Source: Parasponia andersonii
Taxonomy: Eukaryota > Streptophyta > Magnoliopsida > Rosales > Cannabaceae
Direction of reading: 5' to 3'
DNA length: 64,000 nucleotides
Assembly: GCA_002914805.1 (NCBI GenBank)
Contig: JXTB01000081.1
Coordinates: forward strand, 154,555-218,554
Program-made: the position numbers and the translations under genes
Part shown: piece after piece, positions 62,601-64,000 of the stretch
How the letters are laid out: each line of letters begins with the position of its first letter
Numbering within the stretch: the stretch's first letter is position 1
Notes under the pieces: generated by a model
Seen by the model: the letters and a program-made list of their open reading frames with translations, nothing else
What the model was told of the DNA's origin: nothing
Database searches by the model: none

Positions 62601-64000
62601 TGCCGTAATCTTTATGCCCAGGTCATGTTGACGATCCACGCTGGCAGGTTGAAGCAATACGTGAAAACCGATGAAGACCAGCCGCGGCAAGACACTGCCA
62701 GGGCTGAGAAAGGGAAGCAGGTCCAAGCCTCGGGGTCGGGAGAGCAGACCCTCAGGATAGTGCCGACCATTGTTGGCAGGCCTGAGCCGACCCACGAACA
62801 AGAGGAAAAACAGAAGTGCCTCAAAAGAGCCGAAAGCAGGGCGAAGCGCTTGAAGGGGATGGGACACTCCGTCAACCACTTGATGTCGGGAGAAGGCCAC
62901 ACACCCGCCGCTCCCATTATTTTTACTCAGCAAGATCTAACCACGGTATGCCATCCTCACGACGACCCCTTGGTGATCAAGCTGTAGATCGGCTCCGCAT
63001 TGGTTGGACGGGTCTTGGTCGATGGTGGGAGCAGTGTCAATATCCTATTTCTCAACGCGTTTGAAAATATGGGTCTGGATAGGAGCGCACTCAGGCCAAC
63101 CTGTCAACCGCTTTTCACTTTTGACAGCACCAGGATCTGCCCTTTAGGCATCGTTACCCTTAACGTCTGCACAGCCGAAAGATGCGTGGACGTGGATTTC
63201 GTCGTCGTTGACTGCCAGTCTTCCTTCAATGCCATCATGGGAAGGGGATGGATCCATGCCATGCATGGGGTCGCTTCCACCCTTCATCAAGTCTTAAGAT
63301 GTCAGTCAAAGGATGGCATGTACATGATTGACATCAAGGGGGACCAGGCTTCTGCAAGAAAATGCTTTTCGGCCGCCCTGAGGGGAGCTTGCACGAGCGC
63401 AAGCGCCGCAGCCAGAGACGAATAGCAATCAAAGGACTGCCTGCCAGCATACATGAGACAAATCGAAGAAGAGTCTAATGGCCCGCAATCCACGATAAAA
63501 GAGCTGGTAGCGGTCCCTTTGAGAGAGGAAGAGCTAGCGAAGGTGATCCTAATCGGAGCCTTATTGCCCGAGGAACAGAAGAATGAAATGTTGGGATTCT
63601 TAAAGCGGAATGAAGACGTCTTTGCATGGTCCCACGATGATATGCCAGGGATAGACCCCACACACTCCTATCATCGACTAAATATAGACCCCCATTTCCC
63701 CTCGGTCAGGCATAAACCCCGAAGATTCGTGCCAGAGAAAAACAGAGCGATCAATAAGGAGGTAGAAAAGCTACTGGAGAGCGGTCTAATCATGGAATGT
63801 ATATACCCGCGGTGGGTTTCTAACCCGGTAGAGGTGAAAAAGAAAAACGGCGACGACCGTATCTGCATAGATTTCACCAACCTGAACAAGGCCTGCCCAA
63901 AGGATAGTTTTCCCCTGCCAAGAATCGACCAAATGGTAGACGCGACGGCATGATTCAACAGGATGAGCTTTCTAGATGCCTATTCTAGATACAACCAGAT
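62586..64000 (+). pseudogene. Protease and reverse transcriptase (pol) pseudogene, incomplete
   Basis: One frame runs from about 62595 to the window end, broken only by TAG at 62985-62987, TAG at 63423-63425 and TGA at 63951-63953. The aspartic protease active site is VDGGSSVNIL (near 63009-63038; the canonical triad D-T/S-G appears here as DGG). The reverse transcriptase N-terminal region starts about 63560 (NEDVFAWSHDDMPGID, RICIDFTNLNKACPKDSFPL). The catalytic YIDD lies beyond the window. Three stops in 470 codons mark recent inactivation compared with the left copy. Confidence 0.82.

Larger units (their letters stand above)
60349..64000 (+). mobile_element. Tat-clade Ty3/gypsy LTR retrotransposon, 5' part (cut by window end)
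   Basis: 5' LTR, primer binding site, gag, protease and start of reverse transcriptase in standard order. Its pol region from FAWSHDDMPGID (near 63620) aligns phrase by phrase with the very start of the window (FAWSHNDI), so both belong to one family and lie in the same orientation about 48 kb apart. It is GC-richer than its surroundings and less decayed than the left copy, but it has several stops and frameshifts and is not active as read. Confidence 0.88.

Overview
The window is nuclear DNA of a flowering plant, most likely a eudicot. The evidence is multi-exon genes with GT-AG introns, chloroplast-targeted and GPI-anchored plant proteins, AT-rich spacers, and plant-type LTR retrotransposons, a Helitron and MITE-like elements. 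A run of 667 N bases (53136-53802) shows that this is a draft assembly. The species cannot be named from the sequence.

Layout. Positions 1-12380 are the 3' part of a heavily decayed Tat-clade Ty3/gypsy element: reverse transcriptase, RNase H domains, integrase, an antisense intron-bearing gene, a polypurine tract and the 3' LTR. Three smaller elements are nested in it, each with a visible or near-visible 5-bp target duplication. Positions 12381-17709 hold two MITE-like elements, an 87-bp tandem duplication and a broken PB1-domain fragment. Positions 17710-25190 carry two intact minus-strand genes: HCF244 (photosystem II assembly, chloroplast) and an O-fucosyltransferase-family glycosyltransferase. 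Positions 25191-30676 are AT-rich spacer. A large decayed autonomous-type Helitron occupies about 30677-43040 on the minus strand, with a Rep-helicase pseudogene and an RPA-like pseudogene. Degenerate repeat arrays follow at 43790-44540. GPAT9 (ER glycerol-3-phosphate acyltransferase) lies at 46269-49364 (+), and a LYM2/CEBiP-type LysM GPI-anchored chitin receptor at 51528-55522 (+). A probable gypsy solo LTR covers about 57769-59932. A second, less decayed member of the same Tat family begins at 60349 and runs off the window end (5' LTR, primer binding site, gag, protease, start of reverse transcriptase).

For all four host genes I derived exon structures whose summed lengths are multiples of three and which read through without a stop: HCF244 399 aa, O-fucosyltransferase 595 aa, GPAT9 376 aa, LYM2-like 367 aa. 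They are independent housekeeping or signalling genes; nothing suggests that they form a functional cluster. I found no previously undescribed host system. The points most worth a second look are the Helitron (internal 371-bp duplication, broken helicase P-loop, comparatively well preserved RPA gene), the spliced antisense gene in the Tat element, the nested insertions, and the near-palindromic repeat array at 44.2-44.5 kb.
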